NCBI GenBank assembly: GCA_910585625.1
Contig: CAJUFQ010000028.1
Span: 1-45,812, forward strand
Source: an uncultured Lachnospiraceae bacterium
Lineage (GTDB): Bacteria > Bacillota > Clostridia > Lachnospirales > Lachnospiraceae
DNA: 45,812 nucleotides
Direction of reading: 5' to 3'
Numbering within the stretch: the stretch's first letter is position 1; the number at the start of each line of letters is the position of its first letter. The translations under genes and the position numbers were made by a program. Positions 17,764 to 25,284 of the stretch are shown here, in pieces. The notes below the pieces were generated by a model that was not told where the DNA came from, made no database searches, and was given only the letters and a program-made list of their open reading frames with translations.

Positions 17764-18546
17764 TCAATACATTCCTTCAATCATAGAAACAATCATGCGT
17801 TTCATTTCTGTAAATATCATACCTGAGATATTGGGAAGCAGCGCAATGGTCAGGAACATGATTGACAAACCTAACAGTACTTTTATCTGCATTCCCACTG
17901 CAAACATATTCATCTGTGGCGCAACTTTTGCCATGATGCCCAATATGCAGCTTAAAATCATGCTGCAGGCAAAAATCGGAAGGGCAATGCGAAATCCGAT
18001 TATCATCATGTCCACCATATACATGAGCATAGACCCCAGCAGATGATCCCAATTAAATTCTGCGCCGTTCACTGGAACGACCTGATACGTATCCACCAAA
18101 GCACGGAGGATATAATGGTGCATATCGGTAACTATAAGAAGAATCATGATAAAATAATTATACATCGTGCCTGTAAGTCCCGACTGCGCCTTGGTCATTG
18201 GATCATACATATTCGCCATGGCAAGACCGATTTCCATATCTATCACTTTTCCAGAAAACACAATAATGGAATTACAAATATTTGCCGCATATCCAATGAG
18301 CAATCCTGTAATTCCCTCCTTCAGAATGATAATGGCAAAACCGATTACTCCAGAATACTCCAAAACCTCTTTCGGCTGTATCGTCTGATATAAAACAATC
18401 GCCAGAAATACCGAAAATCCAACTTTAACCCGATTAGGGGTGTTATTCATCCCAAAAAAAGGAGCAATAAATACAAACATTGCAACCCTTACCAGTATCA
18501 TCAGAAAATATTCAAATGTATATAATGAAAACCCATAGTTTATCAT
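17764..18546 (-). CDS. fliR: Flagellar export gate protein FliR
   Basis: 260 aa, almost wholly hydrophobic with about six membrane stretches. FliR joins FliP and FliQ in the export gate. Typical segments: FLMILVRVAMFVFIAPFFG near the N-terminus and FRIALPIFACSMILSCILGIMAKVAPQMN in the second half. Begins 11 bp after fliQ; stop adjoins the flhB start. Confidence 0.95.
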   Translation of the reverse strand: MINYGFSLYTFEYFLMILVRVAMFVFIAPFFGMNNTPNRVKVGFSVFLAIVLYQTIQPKEVLEYSGVIGFAIIILKEGITGLLIGYAANICNSIIVFSGKVIDMEIGLAMANMYDPMTKAQSGLTGTMYNYFIMILLIVTDMHHYILRALVDTYQVVPVNGAEFNWDHLLGSMLMYMVDMMIIGFRIALPIFACSMILSCILGIMAKVAPQMNMFAVGMQIKVLLGLSIMFLTIALLPNISGMIFTEMKRMIVSMIEGMY

Positions 18547-18557
18547 ACTGCCTCAAC

Positions 18558-18830
18558 CTAACGCAGATACAATCCAAAATTACTCCACAGCTCCGTCATA
18601 AAATCAGCAAGCTGCTCCATCATCCAGCCTCCTATCAACATCAGTCCCAAAAAAACAGCTATAATCTTGGGAACAAAGGTCAGCGTCTGTTCCTGAATGG
18701 AGGTAACTGTCTGAAAAATACTGATGATAAGGCCGATAATCAAAGAAATCAGCAACAACGGCGCCGATACTCTTATAATCAGAAATAATGCTTCCCTTGC
18801 AATATCCAATACCTGGCCTTCTGTTATCAT
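18558..18830 (-). CDS. fliQ: Flagellar export gate protein FliQ
   Basis: 90 aa with two membrane helices (about 15-38 and 50-72) and the conserved segment IGLIISIFQTVTSIQEQTL between them. An ATG two codons earlier (18836) touches the GAGGTG ribosome site, whereas the ATG at 18830 is 7 nt from it, so the latter is preferred. Lies between fliP and fliR as in most flagellar clusters. Confidence 0.95.
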   Translation of the reverse strand: MITEGQVLDIAREALFLIIRVSAPLLLISLIIGLIISIFQTVTSIQEQTLTFVPKIIAVFLGLMLIGGWMMEQLADFMTELWSNFGLYLR

Positions 18831-18852
18831 GCACATTCACCTCATTCTGTCG

Positions 18853-19737
18853 TCAATAAAATGTTTTTACAAGATTTCCGATTACAAGATCCCAGCCATC
18901 CGCAAGTACAAATAACAAAATCTTAAACGGCATAGAAATCGTCGTTGGAGGCAGCATCATCATACCCATGGACATCAGCACGGACGCCACTACCATGTCA
19001 ATAACGATAAATGGGATATAAATCAGAAATCCGATAATGAACGCTGTCCTCAGTTCACTGACTATGAAACTCGGAATGATTACATTCATGGGAATGGGAT
19101 CCAATGTCTCAGGCTCACTCAAATCCATGCCTGTCATGTCAATCTCTGCAATATCGCAGAACAATGCCAAATCTTTCCGCTGCATTTCTTTAAACATAAA
19201 CCTACGGATTGGCTGTTCTGCGCGCTCTAGGGCTTCTTCCTGCATGATTTCTCCGGCATCCAGCGGTTTTAGCACATTCTCATTAAGCTCAGAAAATACC
19301 GGATTCATAATAAACAATGTCAGGAACAATGCAAGTCCCACTAAAATCTGGTTGGGAGGCGCTGTCTGCGTCCCGACTGCCGTCCGCACAAAATGGAGGA
19401 CGACAATAATCCTTGTAAAGGATGTAAGCATTATCAACAGCGACGGTGCAAGGGAAATAACGGTCAGTGTCAGCAGAATCCTGATATTTCCTGACAGATT
19501 CCCTTCTTCATTATTCAACATGACAGAAACACCATTGGTTGTGTTCTCTGTGTCATTCGCGCTCTGCGTATTCGGAGGGTCAATCGTACCCGCATCCTCA
19601 AGCGCCCGATTTCTCAGCTCTTCTGCCGGAGTGGTTGCATAAGCGCTTTGGCCAAATAACAGAAACAAAGCCATTAATAGTGTGACTGTGCCAAAGGCAA
19701 AGGAAGTCCCGCAATATATTTTCTTTATTTTCTTCAT
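18853..19737 (-). CDS. fliP: Flagellar export gate protein FliP
   Basis: 294 aa. A signal peptide (about 1-34, ending QSAYA) precedes a polar segment (35-78) and then the canonical FliP core starting LTLTVISLAPSLLIMLTSFTR, with membrane helices and a large extracytoplasmic loop (about 145-225). The core ends with IGFLIYIPFIVIDMVVASVLM and the final helix. At 294 aa it is longer than many FliP proteins (roughly 220-250) because of the polar N-terminal segment. Confidence 0.96.
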   Translation of the reverse strand: MKKIKKIYCGTSFAFGTVTLLMALFLLFGQSAYATTPAEELRNRALEDAGTIDPPNTQSANDTENTTNGVSVMLNNEEGNLSGNIRILLTLTVISLAPSLLIMLTSFTRIIVVLHFVRTAVGTQTAPPNQILVGLALFLTLFIMNPVFSELNENVLKPLDAGEIMQEEALERAEQPIRRFMFKEMQRKDLALFCDIAEIDMTGMDLSEPETLDPIPMNVIIPSFIVSELRTAFIIGFLIYIPFIVIDMVVASVLMSMGMMMLPPTTISMPFKILLFVLADGWDLVIGNLVKTFY

Positions 19738-19747
19738 AATGTCCTGC

Positions 19748-20128
19748 CTACTTCCTCGGGATTTTATCTTTCAGCCTACTCAAAACATCCTGAAAGCTTT
19801 CATTCACCTTAACTCCCCGGTTCTCCTCCTGTGAAGGCTTCCAGACCAATTCCTCTTCCGCCAGCTCCGTCAGTATATTTACTACATCTTTGCACACTGA
19901 AATAACCAGATATTTCTTCCCAACTTGGATAATCTGGATAAACTTATTATTGCTGACACGGAAAGTCTCTACTACCTGGATATTCTTATTTTGCATCAAG
20001 CCCTGCTGATACTGGCCAATCCATTTAGTAGTTACATATGTAATCGCCAGCACGAAAAGAAAAATCAGCAGTACGCCAATTAGTTGGAAGAAACTCTCCC
20101 ATCCTGAGAAAAACCCTGATAAAACCAT
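19748..20128 (-). CDS. fliO: Flagellar biosynthetic protein FliO (FliZ)
   Basis: 126 aa from the ATG at 20128; a TTG at 20137 inside cheY is an alternative. One membrane helix (about residues 13-34, FFQLIGVLLIFLFVLAITYV) and a cytoplasmic beta-rich domain with the FliO pattern NIQVVETFRVSNNKFIQIIQVGKKYLVI. FliO assists assembly of FliP. Its place between cheY and fliP matches B. subtilis fliZ. Confidence 0.88.
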   Translation of the reverse strand: MVLSGFFSGWESFFQLIGVLLIFLFVLAITYVTTKWIGQYQQGLMQNKNIQVVETFRVSNNKFIQIIQVGKKYLVISVCKDVVNILTELAEEELVWKPSQEENRGVKVNESFQDVLSRLKDKIPRK

Positions 20129-20129
20129 G

Positions 20130-20492
20130 TTATCCAACTACTTTTTTCACAGCTTCCAAAACACGCTCTGCCTGGAATGGCTTCACGATAAAATCTTTTG
20201 CTCCGGATTGGATTGCTTCGATAACCATCGCCTGCTGTCCCATTGCCGAACACATAATGACACAAGCAGATGGATCTGTTGATTTAATCTGCTTCAAAGC
20301 CTGGATTCCATCCATCTCAGGCATGGTAATGTCCATCAATACCAAATCTGGTTTGGTCTCGTTGTACTTCTCTACTGCTTTCAGACCATTCTCTGCCTCA
20401 CCGGCAATGTTGTAGCCATTCTTTGTAAGAATGTCCTTAATCATCATTCTCATAAACGCTGCATCATCACAAATTAAAATATTCTTTGCCAT
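20130..20492 (-). CDS. cheY: Chemotaxis response regulator CheY
   Basis: 120 aa single receiver domain. Acidic pocket D9/D10, phospho-acceptor D54 (LVLMDITMPEMDG), switch S82 (MCSAMGQ) and K104 (FIVKPF) are all in place. Very close to the B. subtilis CheY type, where CheY-P binds FliM and FliY and is dephosphorylated by FliY and CheC. Encoded 29 bp after fliY. Confidence 0.97.
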   Translation of the reverse strand: MAKNILICDDAAFMRMMIKDILTKNGYNIAGEAENGLKAVEKYNETKPDLVLMDITMPEMDGIQALKQIKSTDPSACVIMCSAMGQQAMVIEAIQSGAKDFIVKPFQAERVLEAVKKVVG

Positions 20493-20521
20493 ATCTTCTT
20501 CTCCTTGATATCACTTTTATT

Positions 20522-21676
20522 TTAGTTGTTTATTATTTCAGTAATACGCACGCCAAAGCTTTCCTCGAGAACTACAACCTCGCCTTTCGCTACGTATTTA
20601 CCGTTTACTAACACATCAATAGGTTCACCGGCTATCTTATTCAGTTCTATGATTGTACCCGGTGCAAATTCCAAAATATCCTGGATTGATTTGCTGGTTC
20701 TTCCCAATTCTACCGTAACATCCAGAGGCACATCCATAATCAGCCCAATATTTTCCTGCTGCGTAATTGGATTGAAATCCCCTGCAAATGCCTGAAACTG
20801 TACCGGCTGCGCGTTTACTGGCTGCTGTGCATACATCGGCATTCCCATCATCGGCATTTGTGGCTGTTGCATCATCTGCGGCTGCATTTGTGGTTGCTGC
20901 ATCATCTGCGGCTGCATCTGTGGTTGCTGCATCATCTGCGGCTGTTCTGGCTGTGGTGGTGCAGATCCCTGTTGGGAAGCTGACGAAACAGTAGAACTGT
21001 CCGCTTCCATAGTCTCGGTAACGCCAGTACACATTTCTTTGGCAAAGGAAGCCGGATATAACTGCATAATGGTGCTTTTCACCAAATCCCCGATTTCCAT
21101 GAGGAACGAAATTTTTACAAACTGCCCTCCAAGAAACTCGTCAATATCCGTACCATCGACCGTATCCTTCAAATCCACAAGATCTGCCGTTGGCGGACTG
21201 ATGTCTATCATTTTATTTAACATGGAAGATAACGAGGTGGCGGCACTTCCCATCATCTGGTTCATCGCTTCGCAGATTGCACTCAGATGCAGTTCGCCAA
21301 GTTCAACTTCTGTGTTGGTTCCATCTCCCCCCATCATTAAATCTGTTATAATCTTTACATCCTGCTCCCGCAGTACTAAGAGGTTACTTCCATCCAAGCC
21401 CGTAGTGTAGGCGATGCGGATAAATACACAGGGTCTTTCATATTCTTCCACAATGTCATCCCATGTGGCAAAAGTAACTACCGGCGTAGAAATCTCCACT
21501 TTCCGGTTAACCAGGGAAAACAATGTCGTAGCCGCCGTCCCCATACTGATATTGGAAATTTCTCCGATTGCATCAATCTCATCCGTTGTCAGTAAATCAT
21601 TGCCGCCTCCGTCTGCTGCTCCGGCATCATCGCTCAACAGGGCGCTAATTTCTTCCTGTGACAGAACTCCATCCAT
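20522..21676 (-). CDS. fliY: Flagellar C-ring protein and CheY-P phosphatase FliY
   Basis: 384 aa. The N-terminal peptide DGVLSQEEISALL resembles the CheY-P binding peptide of FliM. A CheC-like domain (about 32-215) keeps both phosphatase signatures: EISN (E39, N42) and EAMN (E136, N139). A Met/Gln/Pro-rich linker (about 236-290), coded partly by a 30-bp tandem repeat, leads to a FliN domain (about 308-384: VPLDVTVELGRTSKSIQDIL). The FliN part builds the lower C ring; the CheC part removes phosphate from CheY-P at the motor. No separate fliN is in the operon, so this protein supplies it. Confidence 0.96.
   Translation of the reverse strand: MDGVLSQEEISALLSDDAGAADGGGNDLLTTDEIDAIGEISNISMGTAATTLFSLVNRKVEISTPVVTFATWDDIVEEYERPCVFIRIAYTTGLDGSNLLVLREQDVKIITDLMMGGDGTNTEVELGELHLSAICEAMNQMMGSAATSLSSMLNKMIDISPPTADLVDLKDTVDGTDIDEFLGGQFVKISFLMEIGDLVKSTIMQLYPASFAKEMCTGVTETMEADSSTVSSASQQGSAPPQPEQPQMMQQPQMQPQMMQQPQMQPQMMQQPQMPMMGMPMYAQQPVNAQPVQFQAFAGDFNPITQQENIGLIMDVPLDVTVELGRTSKSIQDILEFAPGTIIELNKIAGEPIDVLVNGKYVAKGEVVVLEESFGVRITEIINN
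20861..20944 (-). repeat. 30-bp tandem repeat inside fliY
   Basis: Nearly three copies of a 30-bp unit (20861-20890, 20891-20920, 20921-20944) that differ at only a few bases. Each encodes the ten residues QPQMMQQPQM. The near-identity at DNA level suggests recent slippage or unequal exchange, and the number of copies could vary between strains without shifting the frame. Confidence 0.9.
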
Positions 21677-21680
21677 AATT

Positions 21681-22661
21681 TCACTGCTCCTCTCTGATTA
21701 CTGATGTAACTCTTACTGCATATCGATCTCCCGATGCTCCAGGCAAAGCAGTAAATTTCTTGATGTTTCCAACATATACATTCAGCTCTTCTTCTACTTT
21801 TGTGTTCAGGCGGATAATGTCTCCTACCTGAAGATTTATAAAATCAGTGACAGAAATGGTACTCTTGCCCAAAACGGCTTTCACCGGCATGGGTGCTTTA
21901 CAAATCAAAGCCTCAATAAGCTCCGTATATTCCTGATCCCCACGCTGCTGCATACTTGAAAACCAATATTTCGTATTCAACCTGTCCATGACGTCTTCCA
22001 ACGTCATATATGGCAGGCAGACATTCATTAATCCCTCTACATCCCCAATCTTCATGTTAATCGTAATAATTGCAATCATCTCGCTAGGTGAGATAAACTG
22101 CGCAAACTGGGAATTTGTCTCGATTCTTTCCAGCCTGGGATGTATATCTTCTACATTCTTCCATGGCTCCCTCAGGAGATTGATGCAGGCATTCATGATT
22201 CGTTCTATAATCAGAAGCTCAATCTCTGAAAACTCGCGGGTTTTGTCTAAGGGTTCCCCTAAACCTCCCAGCATCCGGTCTACCATGGCATACCCAAGAT
22301 TAGTCGCCAGCTCTATGATAATGCTGCCTGGCATGGGGTCGAAATTAACCACCCCCAGAAGCACCGGATTCGAAAGGGCATTGGAAAATTCCGAATATGT
22401 AACTGCCTCTGAATTCATCACTTCTACTTGGATATTTTTCCGTAAATATCCAGGCAGATTCGTGGATAACAGTCTTCCATAGTGTTCAAATATGATTTCC
22501 ATTGTCCTAAGATGCTCTTTTGAAAATTTCGCAGGCCTCGCAAAATCATAATCCTTTACCTGCTTTTCTCCATTTTCCTTAATCTCCTCCGCATCCAGTT
22601 CTCCACTGTTCAATGCGCTCAGCAGACTGTCTATCTCATTTTGTGATAAGACCTCGCCCAT
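21681..22661 (-). CDS. fliM: Flagellar motor switch protein FliM
   Basis: 326 aa. N-terminal CheY-P binding peptide VLSQNEIDSLLSAL at 4-17, a CheC-like middle domain with the FliG-binding GGLG motif (RMLGGLGEP) and a C-terminal SpoA/FliN-like domain (about 245-322). FliM sits in the C ring between FliG and FliN/FliY and receives CheY-P. Followed 4 bp later by fliY. Confidence 0.97.
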   Translation of the reverse strand: MGEVLSQNEIDSLLSALNSGELDAEEIKENGEKQVKDYDFARPAKFSKEHLRTMEIIFEHYGRLLSTNLPGYLRKNIQVEVMNSEAVTYSEFSNALSNPVLLGVVNFDPMPGSIIIELATNLGYAMVDRMLGGLGEPLDKTREFSEIELLIIERIMNACINLLREPWKNVEDIHPRLERIETNSQFAQFISPSEMIAIITINMKIGDVEGLMNVCLPYMTLEDVMDRLNTKYWFSSMQQRGDQEYTELIEALICKAPMPVKAVLGKSTISVTDFINLQVGDIIRLNTKVEEELNVYVGNIKKFTALPGASGDRYAVRVTSVIREEQ

Positions 22662-22692
22662 TCTTTTTCACCACCTGACATTTTGTCATTCT

Positions 22693-23220
22693 TTAGTCGT
22701 TTGCTTCTTCATAAGTATAGGTCGGAAATGCCACGCTTACGATAAAATCAGAATCAAACAGCTTGCGCAGGCTTTTCAGCACTTCATCTTGTATATCTTT
22801 CTGAGCGGTTCTCATATCATCTATTGTATGGGTCGCTATGACTTTGATAACCTCATCTTTGATGAGATCTTCATTTGCAGTAATCGCCTCAGTACCTTTC
22901 TTGTAATCCTTATTCTTCGTATCTAACGCCAATGATATGGAAACTATCGCATAGCTTTTCTTCCCATCATCGCTCTTTAAGTTAACGGTAATGTTCTCTC
23001 CTTCCGCAATCTTAACAGTCGCAACCTGATCCATGGGAATATCAATGGAAGCTTTCTCCTTGCCACCCTCCAGTTCAAGGTCAATAGCCGAACATACCTT
23101 GCTAACCAACTCATTAGCTTTCTTGGTCTGCGGCACGACAGAAATCATCAGGATTGCGGTCAAGATTAAATTTGCAACAACCAGTGCCAGAATTAAGACG
23201 CTCATTAAATTCTTTTTCAT
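22693..23220 (-). CDS. fliL: Stator-associated protein FliL
   Basis: 175 aa. One membrane helix (about 5-28, LMSVLILALVVANLILTAILM) and an extracytoplasmic domain (about 45-175) that ends in LKSLRKLFDSDFIVSVAFPTY-like strands typical of FliL. FliL rings surround MotAB stators and affect torque. It lies directly after motB and before fliM. Confidence 0.92.
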   Translation of the reverse strand: MKKNLMSVLILALVVANLILTAILMISVVPQTKKANELVSKVCSAIDLELEGGKEKASIDIPMDQVATVKIAEGENITVNLKSDDGKKSYAIVSISLALDTKNKDYKKGTEAITANEDLIKDEVIKVIATHTIDDMRTAQKDIQDEVLKSLRKLFDSDFIVSVAFPTYTYEEAND

Positions 23221-23234
23221 GATGTTTTTCCTTT

Positions 23235-24068
23235 CTAATTAGAGTTATACGAATTGTATATCTTAATCTCCACCCTTCGGTTCCTTGCACGTCCCTCCGG
23301 CGTGGAGTTGTCTGCTACCGGATTATATTCACCGCAGCCTGCAGCATATATCTTACCGGGCTCCAGCACTGTGTGTTCCAGGATATAATACTTCACTGCG
23401 AAAGCACGGTATGCAGATAGCACATCATTGTTTTCATATTTTCCATTGCTTATAGGCACATTATCGGTATGCCCCTCTATCTCAATCTGATTATTATCAT
23501 AATTTTCTAATATCATCGACAACTTGTCAACAAAGGGAAGTGCGTCGTCACGAATTTGTGACTGCGCTGAATCAAAAAGCAAAGCACCGCTTAAAGTAAT
23601 CCTGACAAACTGGGCGTTCACATCAACTTCTACCTGGTCATCAATCTGCTTCTTTGCCAGCATCTCCTCAATCTGTTCTGCCATTTGTTCAGATTCCTTG
23701 AGCCCCGCCGCTTCAAATTCTTCCTTTAAATCTTCATCCGCAGTCGGCTCCGTCTCTTTGTCCATAGGTTCTGTCTCTTCTGCATCGGAAGAATTTGTCT
23801 TTTCCTTAAAATAATCATCCAGCATCTCTAACTGGCTGACGCCGGTAGCAATCATCATTCCTTCCCCGACAGAGTTACCCCCGGAAGACAAGATACTAAA
23901 ACTGCTCTCATTCATGGAATTGATTAGCTGCTCCCACTTTTCCGCATCAACCGTTGACATGGCAAACAGTAATACGAAGAAGCACAGCAAAAGATTCATC
24001 AAGTCCGCGAACGTATTCAGCCACGATGCCTCTCCTCCGCCTGACTCTTCTACCTTTCTCTTTGCCAC
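23235..24068 (-). CDS. motB: Stator protein MotB
   Basis: 277 aa. Short cytoplasmic N-terminus, one membrane helix with the ion-carrying Asp D22 in LNTFADLMNLLLCFFVLLFA, an acidic linker (about 85-125, rich in Glu/Asp/Thr) and a peptidoglycan-binding OmpA-like domain (IEIEGHTDNVPISNG, later GRARNRRVEIKI). The gene overlaps motA by one base. Which ion, proton or sodium, is used cannot be settled by sight. Confidence 0.96.
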   Translation of the reverse strand: MAKRKVEESGGGEASWLNTFADLMNLLLCFFVLLFAMSTVDAEKWEQLINSMNESSFSILSSGGNSVGEGMMIATGVSQLEMLDDYFKEKTNSSDAEETEPMDKETEPTADEDLKEEFEAAGLKESEQMAEQIEEMLAKKQIDDQVEVDVNAQFVRITLSGALLFDSAQSQIRDDALPFVDKLSMILENYDNNQIEIEGHTDNVPISNGKYENNDVLSAYRAFAVKYYILEHTVLEPGKIYAAGCGEYNPVADNSTPEGRARNRRVEIKIYNSYNSN

Positions 24069-24871
24069 TATTCTTCACCTCCGCCCTGCTCCAGCATATT
24101 CTCACGCATTTTCGGTGACAGGAAGGATTTCAGTTTTTCTTCTATGACACGTGGGTTCTCTCCTGCCTGGATAGACAAAAGGCCTTCCACTGTGACTTCT
24201 TTAATCATTATCTCTGTATCATTATTCACTTTCAGCTTCGCCGATGTCGGCGTACAGAGCCAGTTGGCAATGATGGATCCATACAACGTCGTAATCAAAG
24301 CAATCGCCATACTAGGTCCGACTGTAGATGGGTCATCCATCAGCTTAAGCATGTTAATCAGACCAATCAGGGTACCAATCATACCCCAGGCAGGACCTAA
24401 CGCCGCCCATTTGTCCCAAAACCCGATATTCGTCTTATGCCTGGCTTCCACACACATCAGGTCTGCTTCCATGATTCCCCTGACAAGTTCCGGGTCTGTA
24501 CCATCAACTACCAGCATGACGCCTTTTTTCAAAAACTCGTCTTCAATCCCATTTGCCGCTTCCTCCAAAGCAAGAAGTCCTTCCTTCCTTGCTATATTGG
24601 ATAAGTCAATGATGTGCTTGATTACTTCACCCACATCAGCTTTTGGTGTTTTGAACACCAGGGTAAAGCTCTTTAGACCATTAATAAAATCTGCCATTGT
24701 ATGCGATGCCAGCACACCTGCAAGAGATCCTCCGATTGTGATAAATACAGAGTTCACATCAAAGAAATTCCCCAATGCTGCCGGTCCCTGGTCTCCACTG
24801 ATAATACCGAGTACCATCAGACCAACACCAAGTATAATTCCCAATATTGACGCTAAATCCAATTTTTCCAC
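24068..24871 (-). CDS. motA: Stator protein MotA
   Basis: 267 aa with four membrane helices: two near the N-terminus (about 6-22 and 35-52) and two around 150-205 (WGMIGTLIGLINMLKLMDD, GPSMAIALITTLYGSIIANW), separated by the cytoplasmic loop that meets FliG. The start is GTG, close behind an AAGGGCAG site. Partner of MotB encoded immediately after. Confidence 0.96.
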   Translation of the reverse strand: MEKLDLASILGIILGVGLMVLGIISGDQGPAALGNFFDVNSVFITIGGSLAGVLASHTMADFINGLKSFTLVFKTPKADVGEVIKHIIDLSNIARKEGLLALEEAANGIEDEFLKKGVMLVVDGTDPELVRGIMEADLMCVEARHKTNIGFWDKWAALGPAWGMIGTLIGLINMLKLMDDPSTVGPSMAIALITTLYGSIIANWLCTPTSAKLKVNNDTEIMIKEVTVEGLLSIQAGENPRVIEEKLKSFLSPKMRENMLEQGGGEE

Positions 24872-24909
24872 CTGCCCTTTTCATCCATGAAATGTATTCT
24901 TTCCTTAAA

Positions 24910-25119
24910 TTATTCCTTATCCAACCAGGGTAGACCGGTTGTCATGAATTCTCTCTTATACAATATTACTAAATTTTTTATCTCTTGTCTACTTTCTTTT
25001 ACAATTAATTTCTTCCCTGTTACAAAAGAAATTACAGTGTCTGGTGTCTCCTCTACGGATTCAATCAGCTCTGCATTGACTAAAACCTTTGATTCGTTTA
25101 ACCTTGTCACCTCTATCAT
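24910..25119 (-). CDS. flbD: FlbD family protein (YlzI-like)
   Basis: 69 aa starting MIEVTRLNESKVLVNAELIES, the diagnostic start of the small FlbD/YlzI family found after flgE in Firmicutes and spirochaetes. Function is not established (this FlbD is unrelated to the Caulobacter regulator). The ATG at 25119 is chosen because GAGGTGG lies 5 nt ahead and the family starts here; an in-frame start nine codons upstream is unlikely. Preceded by an extended -10 promoter candidate. Confidence 0.9.
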   Translation of the reverse strand: MIEVTRLNESKVLVNAELIESVEETPDTVISFVTGKKLIVKESRQEIKNLVILYKREFMTTGLPWLDKE

Positions 25120-25138
25120 GGGATCCACCTCTTTTCCG

Positions 25139-25160
25139 AATGCCATATGTTTCTGGCATT
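25139..25160 (-). repeat. Stem-loop in the flbD leader
   Basis: Perfect 7-bp inverted repeat AATGCCA / TGGCATT with an 8-nt loop, 20 bp ahead of the flbD start and just in front of its ribosome site. It could affect flbD translation. Confidence 0.45.
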
Positions 25161-25210
25161 AGCGTCACGTTATCCCCTGTTCTTCCCGGAACAATCTGCC
25201 CCCAAGGCAT

Positions 25211-25250
25211 ATTATACCATACTTCGGGGAACTATGAAACACAGTTCCCC
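25211..25250 (-). promoter_or_regulatory. Candidate internal promoter and dyad before flbD-motA-motB
   Basis: An extended -10 box, TGG followed by perfect TATAAT (25211-25216), lies in the 165-bp gap after flgE. Upstream, overlapping the place of the -35 box, is an 8-bp perfect inverted repeat (25226-25233 and 25243-25250) with a 9-nt centre. No T-run follows the dyad, so it looks more like an operator or mRNA 3' stem for flgE than a terminator. The arrangement would let stator genes be made separately from the rest of the operon. Confidence 0.55.
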
Positions 25251-25284
25251 AAATATAGTATATTATTTTTCTAAATGACGCCAA

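Noticed and set aside
20861..20944. Possible CRISPR-like array
   Set aside because: The repeats are head-to-tail with no spacers and lie in frame inside fliY.
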